The notes: generated from the sequence alone by a model not told the origin. DNA of 32,781 nucleotides from Desulfovibrio sp. (GCA_031288535.1 JAITRF010000075.1:1-32781), one strand, 5' to 3'. Counted from the stretch's first letter, positions 22,638 through 30,470 are shown. Program-made: numbers and translations.

Positions 22638-23996
22638 TCAGAATTTATAGCCCACGGACAGGGTGACTATGTTGGTCCGGCTCATGCCGGTGCGGGATTT
22701 GATGGTATGGGTCCCGCCGTCATTTTCATAGTTGCGGTCGGACGGGTCGATGAAGGCGTAAGCGAGGTCCACGGTCCAGGCGTCCCGGTGGAAGCCCAGC
22801 CCCAGGCTGTAGATGTTGCGGTCGTCCGTGGGCACCAGATAGTCTTCGTAGGCTTCGTTCATGGGACTTTCGTCCCGTACGTAGCCGGCGCGCAGGGTCA
22901 GCCAGTCCGTCGCCTCGTATTCCACCCCTACGTTCAGCCTCCAGGTGTTGTGCCAGTTTTTGTCGCTCAGGGAGGTGGACAGGGGGTGGGGCAGGCGGAT
23001 GTTGAGATTGTCAAAGGTGGCCCAGTGCGTCCAGATCGCCCCGACCTCGACGGACAGATCCGGGATCGGGGTCCAGGACACTCCCCCGGAGATCGAATCC
23101 GGCAGCACCACAGGGGCGTTGGCGTGGCCGTTGTGGAAGTTGCCGTCATAAACCGCCTGTCCGTTTGGCGCGTTCCCGCCCTTGTAGGAGAAGTCGACGT
23201 TGCCGAAGGCGTGCACCCTGGCCTGGCTGCGGTATTGCAGGCCGACCGCCCACTGATCGTTGAACTGGTAATGCAGGGCCAGGTTGCCGCCCACCCCCCA
23301 GCCGTCCGCGCCGGTTATCTTGCTGTCCACCTCGAAGCTGCCGCCGCCGTAAGAAAGAGGCACGTCAACCCTGCTGCGTTTCTTCAGGTCGAGGTAGATG
23401 TAGACGATTTCAATCCCTGCGGCCACGGACAGCTTGTCCGTGGCCCTCCAGGCGATGTTCGGGTTCAGGGAGGCGGAAAGCATGGATATTTCGTAAATAT
23501 TGAAGCGTCCCGGCCAGTCGTGCGGGTATTCAAAGCCCAGGCCGTAGCGGGTGAACTCGCCGATGCCGAAGAACCAGTCGTCGTTGATCTGGTGCGTGTA
23601 ATAGACGTGCGGGACGGGCCAGATCGCATCGCGCAGCCCGGAGCTTCCTTCCCGGCCGTTCTCTTCCCTCCAGTCCATGCGTCCGCCGGGCATGATCAGG
23701 CTCATGCCGGCCATGGCCCTCACCCCGGGCAGACGGGTCAGAAGCGCAGGGTTGTAGGCCACGGCCGAGGGGTCGGGCTTTCTGGCCATGAGCGAACCGC
23801 CCAGAGCTACGCCGCGCGCGCTGTATTCATAGAGGGCGAACCCTTCCGCGTGTGCGGGGGTCGTTGCGGGAAGAAGGCAGAGCAGCAGGGCGATTAAGGC
23901 GGCGGGCCGCATCCGGGACGCCGGGCGCGTACAGATTTGAAGCGCACGGATAAGCGCCGCGGCGGTGCGCGGGATGTGTTTCACAGTGTTCCCCAT
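22638..23996 (-). CDS. FadL/OmpP1-type outer-membrane porin
   Basis: A 452-aa beta-barrel protein for uptake or export of hydrophobic compounds, by family long-chain fatty acids. After a signal peptide ending TTPAHA the mature N-terminus EGFALYEYSARGVALGG matches the FadL hatch motif, followed by DPSAVAYNPALLTRLPG. Alternating strands with aromatic girdles follow and the last residue is Phe (VGYKF), as required for outer-membrane assembly. The open frame starts at 23996, but ATG 23912 (MRPAALIALLLC) would give a cleaner signal peptide. Neither has an obvious Shine-Dalgarno. The partner thioesterase lies 7 bp downstream. Confidence 0.9.
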   Translation of the reverse strand: MGNTVKHIPRTAAALIRALQICTRPASRMRPAALIALLLCLLPATTPAHAEGFALYEYSARGVALGGSLMARKPDPSAVAYNPALLTRLPGVRAMAGMSLIMPGGRMDWREENGREGSSGLRDAIWPVPHVYYTHQINDDWFFGIGEFTRYGLGFEYPHDWPGRFNIYEISMLSASLNPNIAWRATDKLSVAAGIEIVYIYLDLKKRSRVDVPLSYGGGSFEVDSKITGADGWGVGGNLALHYQFNDQWAVGLQYRSQARVHAFGNVDFSYKGGNAPNGQAVYDGNFHNGHANAPVVLPDSISGGVSWTPIPDLSVEVGAIWTHWATFDNLNIRLPHPLSTSLSDKNWHNTWRLNVGVEYEATDWLTLRAGYVRDESPMNEAYEDYLVPTDDRNIYSLGLGFHRDAWTVDLAYAFIDPSDRNYENDGGTHTIKSRTGMSRTNIVTLSVGYKF

Positions 23997-24001
23997 AACA
24001 G

Positions 24002-24109
24002 TTTACGCTTGAGATTGTCGCTTGACCGCGCAAATGAATTGCGCTTGCGCCTTAGCGGCGGGCGTCCGTTCGCGCGGCCGCCAGAGCAATTTCAAAGTGA
24101 AATTGCTCT
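24002..24109. repeat. Dispersed motif and 12-bp hairpin after grpE
   Basis: TTTACGCTTGAGATTGTCGC at 24002-24021 is a copy of a motif seen also at 3580-3599 and, inverted, 21027-21046. GCGCAA/TTGCGC forms a small stem at 24028-24044. AGAGCAATTTCA (24083-24094) and TGAAATTGCTCT (24098-24109) make a perfect 12-bp stem with a 3-nt loop that overlaps the grpE stop. On the plus strand that stem is followed by AGG and seven T, as in an intrinsic terminator, though no plus-strand gene precedes it. Confidence 0.55.
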
Positions 24110-24890
24110 AGGTTTTTTTGCAGACCATGACCCGGGCGGGGCGCAACAGCCGATCATGCAGTTTGTAGCCGGCTGTGAGGAGGATGCATACGTGACCCTC
24201 CGGAATGTCCGGGACGCAGGCCGTGCCGACGGCTTCATGGAGGGCCGGGTTAAACTCTTCCCCGACCTGGCCCACCTCTTCCAGACCCTGCGCGGACAGG
24301 GCGTCGCGCATAAGTTTACGGGTCATGCGCACGCCCTGGACGAAATCCCGGCAGGCCGGGGAATCCGCGGCGTGTTGCAAGGCCAGATCCAGGTTGTCCA
24401 GGGAGGGAACGATGGCGTTCAGCACGGTTTCCGCCGCATAGCGTACCTGCTCGTCGCGTTCCCGTTGCAGGCGTTTGCGCGTATTGTCGAGTTCCGCCAG
24501 GGCGCGCAGACGGATTTCTTCCGCTTCTTTCTTTTCCGGACAGGAGGGACAGATGCGCATCCGGCATTGCTCGGCCAAAAACGCGTCGGAAAGGGCCTCT
24601 TCCTTCTCCGGGCGCGTCTGCCCGCCCGCGTCCTCCTCGTCTTGCAAAAAGGCGTCCCCCAGTGGGTTGGAGAAAACCTGCGGTTCGAAGGGGGGGAGGT
24701 TGTCGCCGGACGTTTCTCCGGGATAAACGGCAGCGTAAGCCGCGCGGCCCCTGGCGCTTTGTCCGGGCGGCTGCGAAGGCATGGGGCGATCGACGTCTCC
24801 CAGCAGGTCGTCGATGCCCTCTCTGACTTCCGGCCGCGGTTCCGCGGCCGGTTTTTTCGGGGGTGGGAAAACGGTTTTTTTAACGCTCAT
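24108..24890 (-). CDS. grpE: Nucleotide exchange factor GrpE
   Basis: Co-chaperone that releases ADP from DnaK in the heat-shock system. The conserved part covers about residues 120-260: RLRALAELDNTRKRLQRERDEQVRYAAE (coiled coil), IVPSLDNLDLAL, EVGQVGEEFNPALHEAVG and the beta domain ending VMVCKKT. The start at 24890 has AGGAGCAGGCCCGC before the ATG. A longer frame to 24983 lacks support and would include the promoter. At 260 aa it is longer than usual because of a low-complexity N-terminal arm. That arm ends in CRMRICPSC, which puts three cysteines directly before the coiled coil. dnaK is not adjacent. Confidence 0.94.
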   Translation of the reverse strand: MSVKKTVFPPPKKPAAEPRPEVREGIDDLLGDVDRPMPSQPPGQSARGRAAYAAVYPGETSGDNLPPFEPQVFSNPLGDAFLQDEEDAGGQTRPEKEEALSDAFLAEQCRMRICPSCPEKKEAEEIRLRALAELDNTRKRLQRERDEQVRYAAETVLNAIVPSLDNLDLALQHAADSPACRDFVQGVRMTRKLMRDALSAQGLEEVGQVGEEFNPALHEAVGTACVPDIPEGHVCILLTAGYKLHDRLLRPARVMVCKKT

Positions 24891-24921
24891 GCGGGCCTGC
24901 TCCTGAAATATTTCTCTGCAT

Positions 24922-24950
24922 CGAATAAGCACAAGCGCGGCCTGTGTCAA
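24922..24950 (-). promoter_or_regulatory. Candidate grpE promoter
   Basis: On the minus strand, a perfect TTGACA (24945-24950), a 17-bp spacer and TATTCG (24922-24927), about 32 bp before the ATG. No CIRCE-like inverted repeat was found. Confidence 0.6.
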
Positions 24951-24960
24951 GAAGCGGCCG

Positions 24961-25145
24961 ACAGAGCGCCAGGGCTGACGCAATAAGATGCGTCAGCCCT
25001 GCGGCGATGCGCAAGCATCGCCCGAAGCCGCAGGCTTCGTAAGGAGTAAGGCGGCTTTGCCGCCGCCGCGAATCTCAAAGGCGTGCATCAGAATATGCTG
25101 AATTGACAATATAGAATTCAGATGCGTCAGCCCTGAACAGAGCGC
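24961..25145. mobile_element. MITE-like element with flanking direct repeats
   Basis: AGGGCTGACGCA at 24971-24982 and its reverse complement at 25123-25134 (also at 24989-25000) act as terminal inverted repeats. ACAGAGCGC occurs once just outside the left end (24961-24969) and once just outside the right end (25137-25145), like a 9-bp target-site duplication displaced by 1-2 nt. Inside are four hairpins in a row: 24971-25000, 25003-25022 (GGCGATGC/GCATCGCC), 25023-25039 (CGAAGCC/GGCTTCG) and 25050-25064 (GGCGGC/GCCGCC). There is no transposase. Confidence 0.55.
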
Positions 25146-25309
25146 AGGTCGGCGCCGCATGGAAGGTACGTCAGGGAAGCGCAGATTGATGGGGCCGCCC
25201 CCCAAACCCCTCCGGGAGAGCGTCAGCCGAGGGAAAGTCTTCGAGCCGCACGGATGGCGAGAGCAGCGATGACGATTTCCCCCGGACCCCCTTATTGACA
25301 ATATGCTGA
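25146..25309. other. Unassigned repeat-derived spacer
   Basis: Nothing that looks like a gene. TTGACAATATGCTGAATGG near 25295-25313 resembles the segment AATATGCTGAATTGACAATAT at 25092-25112, so this is probably part of the same repeat mosaic. Short frames on both strands lack ribosome sites. Confidence 0.3.
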
Positions 25310-25441
25310 ATGGAATCCTTCCCGCTCGTCAACTTCACCCATCCCGGCATCATGAACATCTTCGTGCCGTCCGGCGGCTCCAAGTTCGTCATCGAGGCTC
25401 CCCATCCGGTTCCGGCGGCCCAGCAACCCGGGGTTCCGTAC
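25310..25441 (+). pseudogene. Fragment of an AtoE-type fatty-acid transporter
   Basis: On the plus strand a frame beginning ATG at 25310 reads SFPLVNFTHPGIMNIFVPSG, then [20 protein letters not shown]. This matches the conserved C-terminal motif of short-chain fatty-acid permeases (FPL..F...GI.N.FVPSGG......P...AA). Only about 43 codons remain. The left end joins repeat sequence and the right end runs antisense into the hisF 3' end. The function is lost. A 73-codon minus-strand frame over the same bases is its shadow. Confidence 0.5.
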
Positions 25442-26213
25442 CGGGGCGCACCTTGCAGCCCCGGGCGCGCAGAAAATCTTTGATCTCGCGGATGCTGTAT
25501 TCGCCGTAATGCACGATGGAGGCGATCAGAGCGGCCGACGCCCCTCCTCTGGTCAGCGCGTCCAGCATATCTCCGGGGGTTCCCGCCCCGCCCGAGGCGA
25601 TAACGGGGATGCGCACCGCCTCCGCTATCGCCCTGGTCAGGGTCAGCTCATAGCCCTCTTTGGTGCCGTCCGCGTCAATGGAGTTCACGCAAAGCTCGCC
25701 CGCCCCCAGGCGCTCGCAACGCGCGGCCCATTCCACGGCGTCTATGCCCATGGGCTTGCGTCCGCCCTGGATCACTATCTCGTAGCCTGACGGGATCTGT
25801 TTGCCGGCCTGCGTCCGTTTCACGTCCATGCCCACGACGATCGCCTGGGAGCCGAAGGCCTCCGCGCCTTCGGAGATCAAACGCGGGTTGGTCACCGCCG
25901 CCGAGTTGACGGATATTTTTTCCGCCCCGGCGAGAAGCACGGCGCGCATGTCCGCGACCGAGGAAATGCCGCCGCCCACGGAAAAAGGAATGAAGATGTT
26001 CTCGGCCACGCGCTCCACGACTTCGAGGAGAATGCCCCGCCCCTCGGCCGAGGCGGTTATGTCGTAAAAAACGATCTCGTCCGCCCCTTCCTCGTAATAG
26101 CGCCGCGCCGTTTCCACCGGATCGCCTATGTCCACGTTGCCCCTGAACCGGACGCCCTTGGTCAGTTGCCCGTCACGCACGTCCAGGCAGGGGATGACGC
26201 GTTTGCTCAGCAT
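25389..26213 (-). CDS. hisF: Imidazole glycerol phosphate synthase cyclase subunit
   Basis: Cyclase half of the HisFH enzyme: uses ammonia from HisH to convert PRFAR to imidazole glycerol phosphate and AICAR in histidine synthesis. The (beta/alpha)8 barrel has both catalytic aspartates at family positions: D11 in PCLDVRDG and D130 in VGMDVKR. The start at 26213 overlaps hisH by 7 bp and has GGAGGGCGGACA before the ATG; the much longer open frame is not supported. At 274 aa it carries about 17 extra residues after RGCKVRP ([17 protein letters not shown]). These are the antisense of the transporter remnant, so the native stop was lost. Confidence 0.96.
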   Translation of the reverse strand: MLSKRVIPCLDVRDGQLTKGVRFRGNVDIGDPVETARRYYEEGADEIVFYDITASAEGRGILLEVVERVAENIFIPFSVGGGISSVADMRAVLLAGAEKISVNSAAVTNPRLISEGAEAFGSQAIVVGMDVKRTQAGKQIPSGYEIVIQGGRKPMGIDAVEWAARCERLGAGELCVNSIDADGTKEGYELTLTRAIAEAVRIPVIASGGAGTPGDMLDALTRGGASAALIASIVHYGEYSIREIKDFLRARGCKVRPGTEPRVAGPPEPDGEPR

Positions 26214-26899
26214 TGTCCGCCCTCCTCCGCCCGCCCGGTTTCCCGCCCGGCGTCCGGCCCGGCCTGTCGTTTTACATTCCGGCAGTGCCGATGGAAATTC
26301 CTCAGAAGGGTCAGGCCGGCCGGGCCGCTTTTTTCCGGGTGGAACTGCACGGCCCAAAGGCCGTCTTTGCCGTAGACGGAACAGAAATCCAGGCCGTGGC
26401 GTGTCTGCGCCAGGACCAGTTCAGGTTCAGGCTCCACGTAATAGGCGTGGACGAAATAAAATTCCGCGCCGGGGTCGATGCCCCTGAGAAGCGGAGTGTC
26501 CCGCAACGGACGCAGGCTGTTCCAGCCCATGTGCGGGATGTTTATCGGCTTTCCCTCCTCGTCGCGCAGGTCTTCGGAGAAGCGCCTGCATCCGCCCCCG
26601 ATTATCCCCAGGGTGCGGGTATCGCCCTCGTCGCTGTGCTCCAGAAGGATCTGGCAGCCCAGGCAGATGCCGAGCAGAGGCTTGCCGGATTCGGTCAAAT
26701 CGCGCAGGACTTCGGCCAGTCCGCTCTCCCTGAGATGGCGCATGGCCTGACCGGCCGCGCCCACGCCGGGAAAGATGATCCCCGAGGCGGAGAACAGGTC
26801 GGAATCCCGCGCCGTAATCCTGCCGGCTATGCCGAGGTGGCGCAGGGCGCGCAACACGCTGGTCTGGTTGCCGGCCTTGTAGTCCAGTATGGCGAGCAT
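26207..26899 (-). CDS. hisH: Imidazole glycerol phosphate synthase glutaminase subunit
   Basis: Class I glutamine amidotransferase that feeds ammonia to HisF. The nucleophile is C79 in [13 protein letters not shown], and VQFHPEKSG holds the His-Glu pair; [10 protein letters not shown] is also typical. At 230 aa it is longer than the usual ~205 owing to a C-terminal tail ([24 protein letters not shown]) that overlaps hisF. The ATG overlaps the proC stop, so translation is coupled. Confidence 0.96.
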   Translation of the reverse strand: MLAILDYKAGNQTSVLRALRHLGIAGRITARDSDLFSASGIIFPGVGAAGQAMRHLRESGLAEVLRDLTESGKPLLGICLGCQILLEHSDEGDTRTLGIIGGGCRRFSEDLRDEEGKPINIPHMGWNSLRPLRDTPLLRGIDPGAEFYFVHAYYVEPEPELVLAQTRHGLDFCSVYGKDGLWAVQFHPEKSGPAGLTLLRNFHRHCRNVKRQAGPDAGRETGRAEEGGQC

Positions 26900-27720
26900 C
26901 AGGCGTTCTTCTCCATTTCCAGGCTTCGGTCGTAAGCCGCGCGCACGGCGTCCACCAGCAGCCCCCGCGCCCCGCCCCGGTCAAGAAGATTTATCCCGGC
27001 GATGGTCGTCCCGGCCGGTGATGCGACCTGCTCGCGCAAAATTGCCGGGTGCAGGCCGCTTTGCGCGGCCATTTCCGCCGACCCGCGCAACAGTTCGAGG
27101 GCGATGGCGGCGGCGTCCGCACGGTCCAGGCCAACGCTTACCCCCGCCTCGGCCAGGCTTTCCAGAAAATGGAAGACATACCCCGGACCGGAGCCGGAGA
27201 GGGCGGTCATGGCGCTCATCCTGCCCTCGTCCACCTCAATGAGCAGCCCCAGCTCTTTCAGCAGTCCGCGCACGGCCTCCTGTTTTTTTTCCGGGACGCC
27301 GGGGCCGAAGCAGAGGCCGAATATGCCCCGTCCGACCAAGGCCGGGGTATTGGGCATGATCCGGGCCGCCGGGCAACGGCCTTTGCTGTGCTCACGCAGA
27401 AAGTCCAGGCTTACACCCGCGGCTATGCTGAGCAGCAACTGATCCTTTTGCAGTTTCGGCTCTATCTCCCGCAACAGGTCGCCGACATGACGGGGCTTTA
27501 CGGCTATGAGCACAAAATCCGCGTCCCCGGCCAGATCCTGTGCGGTTTGCGCGCAGAAAATTCCGGAAGCCGCGGCCGCCGCGGCCGCCGCGGGATTTTT
27601 TTCATATACCGCAAGGGCGAATTCACGGTTCAGGCGCTCGTTTCCCGAAACGCCGAGAGCCAGTGCCCTCCCCATGTTGCCGTAGCCGATGATTCCCAAA
27701 GTCGGACGCGCGTCGCTCAT
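26899..27720 (-). CDS. proC: Pyrroline-5-carboxylate reductase
   Basis: Last step of proline synthesis: reduces pyrroline-5-carboxylate with NAD(P)H. Rossmann motif GIIGYGNMGRALALGV near the N-terminus, VKPRHVGDLL, RIMPNTPALVGRG and the family signature ALSGSGPGYVFHFLESLAEAGVSVGL. A run of eight alanines (about residues 44-52) is encoded by a GC-only repeat. ATG 27720 is the start; its ribosome site is the dispersed module ATAAAGGAATTTTTGATGA. It lies 57 bp after pyrR and overlaps hisH. Confidence 0.96.
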   Translation of the reverse strand: MSDARPTLGIIGYGNMGRALALGVSGNERLNREFALAVYEKNPAAAAAAAASGIFCAQTAQDLAGDADFVLIAVKPRHVGDLLREIEPKLQKDQLLLSIAAGVSLDFLREHSKGRCPAARIMPNTPALVGRGIFGLCFGPGVPEKKQEAVRGLLKELGLLIEVDEGRMSAMTALSGSGPGYVFHFLESLAEAGVSVGLDRADAAAIALELLRGSAEMAAQSGLHPAILREQVASPAGTTIAGINLLDRGGARGLLVDAVRAAYDRSLEMEKNA

Positions 27721-27740
27721 CAAAAATTCCTTTATGGAAT
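27718..27740 (-). repeat. Start-module repeat, copy E (proC)
   Basis: CCATAAAGGAATTTTTGATGA, identical over 19 nt to the modules before rplI (20936-20956) and the ORF before pta. Here the upstream palindrome CCCTGAAGGG is missing, so only the initiation core is present. A shorter relative, AAAGGAATTCCCGATG, precedes dapF. Confidence 0.6.
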
Positions 27741-27777
27741 GGTAAAATGCTTTAAATCGCCCCGCGTGTAAGGAGGG

Positions 27778-28338
27778 TCAGCGGCCGAGGACAAGGCGGA
27801 CGCCGTCTTCCCCGTCAAGAGGGGAGAGCAGCACGTCCACGCGGTCGTTCTTGTCCGTTGCAAGGCGCACCCCGACATAATCCGGATGGATGGGCAGTTC
27901 GCGATGCCCGCGGTCTACCAGCGCAAGAAGCTCCACGCGCCCCGGCCGCCCGAAATCGGCCAGCGCTTCCATTGCCGCGCGCACCGTGCGTCCCGTGAAA
28001 AGGACGTCGTCCACCAGGATCAAATTTTTTCCCTCCACGTCAAAGGGAATGTCCGTCTTCCTGATGACGGGTTTTATGGCGCCGGCCGTCCAGTCGTCGC
28101 GGTAGAGGGTGATGTCCAGAGAACCGACCGGGATGTCCCGGCCCGGCGCGGAGAGCATGAGGGAGTGGAGCCGTTCGGCTATCAGCGCCCCTCGGCGCTG
28201 TATGCCGATCAGGGCGATGTTCTCGCAGCTTCCGTGCCTTGCGGCCAGATCGGCGGCCAGACGGGACAGGCATTCGTCGAGTTCCGCCGCCGTCATCAGC
28301 GGCACGCTTTCGTCCCTTGCGGAGCAGGGGTCGGACAT
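27778..28338 (-). CDS. pyrR: PyrR bifunctional regulator/uracil phosphoribosyltransferase
   Basis: A 186-aa type I phosphoribosyltransferase. The PRPP-binding loop LVDDVLFTGRTVRAAM is at residues 109-124. Other PyrR features are GIQRRGALIAERLHSLM, GSLDITLYRDDW and LVDRGHRELPIHPDYVG. In Bacilli PyrR is an RNA-binding attenuator of pyrimidine genes with weak UPRT activity; in this lineage only the salvage activity can be assumed. GGAGATGACCT precedes the ATG. It lies between dapF and proC in a probable biosynthetic operon. Confidence 0.92.
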   Translation of the reverse strand: MSDPCSARDESVPLMTAAELDECLSRLAADLAARHGSCENIALIGIQRRGALIAERLHSLMLSAPGRDIPVGSLDITLYRDDWTAGAIKPVIRKTDIPFDVEGKNLILVDDVLFTGRTVRAAMEALADFGRPGRVELLALVDRGHRELPIHPDYVGVRLATDKNDRVDVLLSPLDGEDGVRLVLGR

Positions 28339-28391
28339 AGGTCATCTCCGATCCGGTTTTTCGCCGCCTGATATACGCGGCGGCAGTCAGC

Positions 28392-28433
28392 CCGCGTCTT
28401 CGCGGCAGGCAAAGCCGGCAGACCGATGCCGGC
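28392..28433 (-). terminator. Hairpins between dapF and pyrR
   Basis: GCCGGCA/TGCCGGC (28414-28420 with 28427-28433) followed by TTTGCC on the minus strand, and CCGCG/CGCGG (28392-28396 with 28401-28405). The T-tract is too weak for full termination; partial attenuation between dapF and pyrR is possible. Confidence 0.3.
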
Positions 28434-28458
28434 GCCCCCTGCCGGTCGCAACCCGGCG

Positions 28459-29382
28459 TCAGACCCGCGGGCCCTGGCGGATAAAATATTCGCCCGAGCA
28501 GACAAAGGCGGCTTCCCCGGTCATGTAGACCGCGTCGTCCTCCGCCCATTCTATTTCCAGTTCTCCACCGGGCAGTTCGACAATAGCCTTGCGCCCCGTC
28601 CACTTGTTGAGGGCGCAGGCCACCAGAGCGGCGCAGGCCCCGGTGCCGCAGGCCAGGGTTTCACCGGAGCCGCGTTCCCAAACGCGCATGCGGATGCGGT
28701 CGCGTCCCGCCACCTGGATGAATTCCGTGTTCACCCTGCGCGGGAAAAGGGCGTGATGCTCAAAGAGGGGGCCGATCCGCGACAGGTCCAGGCTGTCCAA
28801 TCCGGGAACGGGCACGACCAGATGCGGATTGCCCATGGAAACCGCGGTGCCCCGGTACATGCGCCCCTGAGCCATGATCTCCCTGTCTATGAAGTTTTCG
28901 CCGTCGACACGCATGGGCAGGTCGGCTGGGGCCAGACGCGGCCGTCCCATGTCCACGCGCACGCGCGAAACGCAAGCGCCCTCGGCGTAAACACGGATTT
29001 TACGCACCCCGCCCATGGTTTCCAGGTTGAACTCTGGGTCTTGCTCCAGGCCTTTTTCATACAGATATTTGCCGATGCAGCGCGTGGCGTTGCCGCACAT
29101 TTCGGCCTCCGAACCGTCGGAGTTGAAAATGCGCATGCGAAAGTCCGCCCCGCTACCCTCCGAGCCTTTGCCGATCAGCACCAGCCCGTCGCTTCCGATG
29201 CCGAAATGCCGGTCGCTTATCGCGATGGACAGGGGGCCGGGGTCGGCGAAAGGTTTCTCAAGTTCTTCCACATAGATGTAGTCGTTGCCTAGCCCCTGCA
29301 TCTTGGTGAAAGCGAGGCGGTCGGGCAGACCCGCATCCTTGCGCAGGGTCTCAAGCGCCGCGGATATTGTCGAAACGCCCAT
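28459..29382 (-). CDS. dapF: Diaminopimelate epimerase
   Basis: Interconverts LL- and meso-diaminopimelate for lysine and peptidoglycan synthesis. Both catalytic cysteines are present: C96 in AEMCGNATRC and C245 in TLACGTGACA. The family start LAFTKMQGLGNDYIYVE begins at residue 23, after an unusual 22-residue N-terminal extension (MGVSTISAALETLRKDAGLP). The ATG at 29382 is supported by AAAGGAATTCCCG, so the extension is probably real. It opens the series dapF-pyrR-proC-hisH-hisF. Confidence 0.96.
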   Translation of the reverse strand: MGVSTISAALETLRKDAGLPDRLAFTKMQGLGNDYIYVEELEKPFADPGPLSIAISDRHFGIGSDGLVLIGKGSEGSGADFRMRIFNSDGSEAEMCGNATRCIGKYLYEKGLEQDPEFNLETMGGVRKIRVYAEGACVSRVRVDMGRPRLAPADLPMRVDGENFIDREIMAQGRMYRGTAVSMGNPHLVVPVPGLDSLDLSRIGPLFEHHALFPRRVNTEFIQVAGRDRIRMRVWERGSGETLACGTGACAALVACALNKWTGRKAIVELPGGELEIEWAEDDAVYMTGEAAFVCSGEYFIRQGPRV

Positions 29383-29460
29383 CGGGAATTCCTTTGCTGT
29401 TTGCGTACGGGGTCCCCGGCGGGGGCGAGCGGGAAGGCGTCAGCCGGAAACCATTACGGA

Positions 29461-29489
29461 ACTATAGCCTATAAAGGCGGCGGGCTCAA
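29461..29489 (-). promoter_or_regulatory. Candidate dapF operon promoter
   Basis: On the minus strand, TTGAGC (29484-29489), a 17-bp spacer and TATAGT (29461-29466), the latter five of six to consensus. The transcript would start near 29453, about 70 nt before dapF. Confidence 0.6.
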
Positions 29490-29568
29490 TAGAACATTTT
29501 GCGCTCGCCGCGAGCTCGCCGGCGTCAACTCCGCCGGGAAAGGGCGCTGGCCCCGTCCGGCGGATCGG

Positions 29569-30174
29569 TCAGGGCAGCAGGGTGACGACGGTCGGCTCTA
29601 TGGGAGCCCCGGTGAAGAGGGGGGCTCCGGGCAGCGGCGGGTTGCGGGTCAGGAAAGCGACTTCCCGGTTCATGGGCAGGGTGACCGAGGACATGGCCAG
29701 AATTTCCCGCGTCGCGGTTTGCAGGATGCTGATGTTGAACCGCACGTGCTCCGGGGTCACCACGTAGGTTCCCGCCACCAGGGCGGAGGTGTCCACGCTT
29801 TTGCCGCCGAGGAGTTTTTCTCTGCGGGTCAGGACCTTTTCCCCCATGTTCGGCTCGACGAGAACGTCTTTGCCCTTGCGTATATCCTGCACCGCGTAGC
29901 CGGCCTGCACAAACCAGCGCGCGATCTCTTCCTGCATCTGTCTGGCCAGGGGGTTGGCCTCGTCCAGATTGTTGATGTTCACCGGGGTGGTAATGCTCAG
30001 GGAAAGGCCCCGGGCGGGGACGTCGCCTTCCTTTTGCCCGAGGCGGACGGCGATCTGCCTGTCCATTTCCCTCCCCGCCGCGGAGGCCGCCTGCGGAACG
30101 GAGGCGGCCAGAACGGGAACGGCGGCGGGAAAGACAAGCACAAGACAGAGGATGAGTGGCAGAAATATTTTCAT
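29569..30174 (-). CDS. Exported FlgO-domain protein
   Basis: A 201-aa secreted protein. A signal peptide covers about 1-24 (MKIFLPLILCLVLVFPAAVPVLA). The mature part resembles the FlgO family of flagellum-associated envelope proteins: LSLSITTPVNINNLDEANPLARQ followed by MQEEIARWFVQAGYAVQDIR and LVAGTYVVTPEHVRFNISI. It is a paralogue of the lipoprotein at 30470-31240 (shared pattern of TPVN..NLD-E/ETS, Q-E-I, GTY, V-NARL/FNISIL). The start is ATG 30174 with AGGTGAG before it rather than GTG 30186. It is last in a three-gene unit. Confidence 0.75.
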   Translation of the reverse strand: MKIFLPLILCLVLVFPAAVPVLAASVPQAASAAGREMDRQIAVRLGQKEGDVPARGLSLSITTPVNINNLDEANPLARQMQEEIARWFVQAGYAVQDIRKGKDVLVEPNMGEKVLTRREKLLGGKSVDTSALVAGTYVVTPEHVRFNISILQTATREILAMSSVTLPMNREVAFLTRNPPLPGAPLFTGAPIEPTVVTLLP

Positions 30175-30182
30175 GGTCGCGC

Positions 30183-30470
30183 TCACCTCAAGGTCAGGAT
30201 GGACATCTCCACCCCTTTGAGTTCGTCTGCCACCACCCGCCGGGTTTCGGCGTCGCCGCTCTGGGCCAGGGCCAGGAGCAGGTGTTCCTTGGCCAGCTCA
30301 AGGCGGCCCTGGGCGACGTAGGCCCTGCCCTGATACAGGTTGAGCTGGCAGGAGGAGCCGTAGCCGCTGAATATGCCGGGCCGCTCAAGGTCCGGCGGCT
30401 TTTTGGAACAGGCGGCGATAAACCAGGAAGCCATCAGGCAGACGCACAGGAAGACGAGATTTTTTTTCAT
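30183..30470 (-). CDS. Small TPR-like lipoprotein
   Basis: A 95-aa lipoprotein with signal peptide and lipobox ending FIAAC at C21, targeted to a membrane after lipidation. The mature part has a helical repeat (LNLYQGRAYVAQGRLELAKEHLLLALAQSG) resembling one or two TPR units, a protein-binding fold. Its ATG overlaps the stop of the upstream FlgO-type lipoprotein and its stop lies next to the downstream one, so the three proteins are likely made together and may form a complex. Confidence 0.7.
   Translation of the reverse strand: MKKNLVFLCVCLMASWFIAACSKKPPDLERPGIFSGYGSSCQLNLYQGRAYVAQGRLELAKEHLLLALAQSGDAETRRVVADELKGVEMSILTLR

Noticed and set aside
24002..24060. tRNA-like folding in the GC-rich spacer
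   Set aside because: No acceptor stem with CCA-adjacent pairing and no TTCGA-type loop; the stems are simple palindromes.
24115..24130. 16-nt identity TTTTTGCAGACCATGA with 32733-32748
   Set aside because: A match of this length between two places in a window this size can occur by chance; flanks do not match, and one copy is grpE coding sequence.
25171..25392. 73-codon minus-strand ORF whose ATG overlaps the hisF stop
   Set aside because: The overlap suggested coupling, but the bases are better explained as a permease fragment on the other strand and the rest is repeat sequence.
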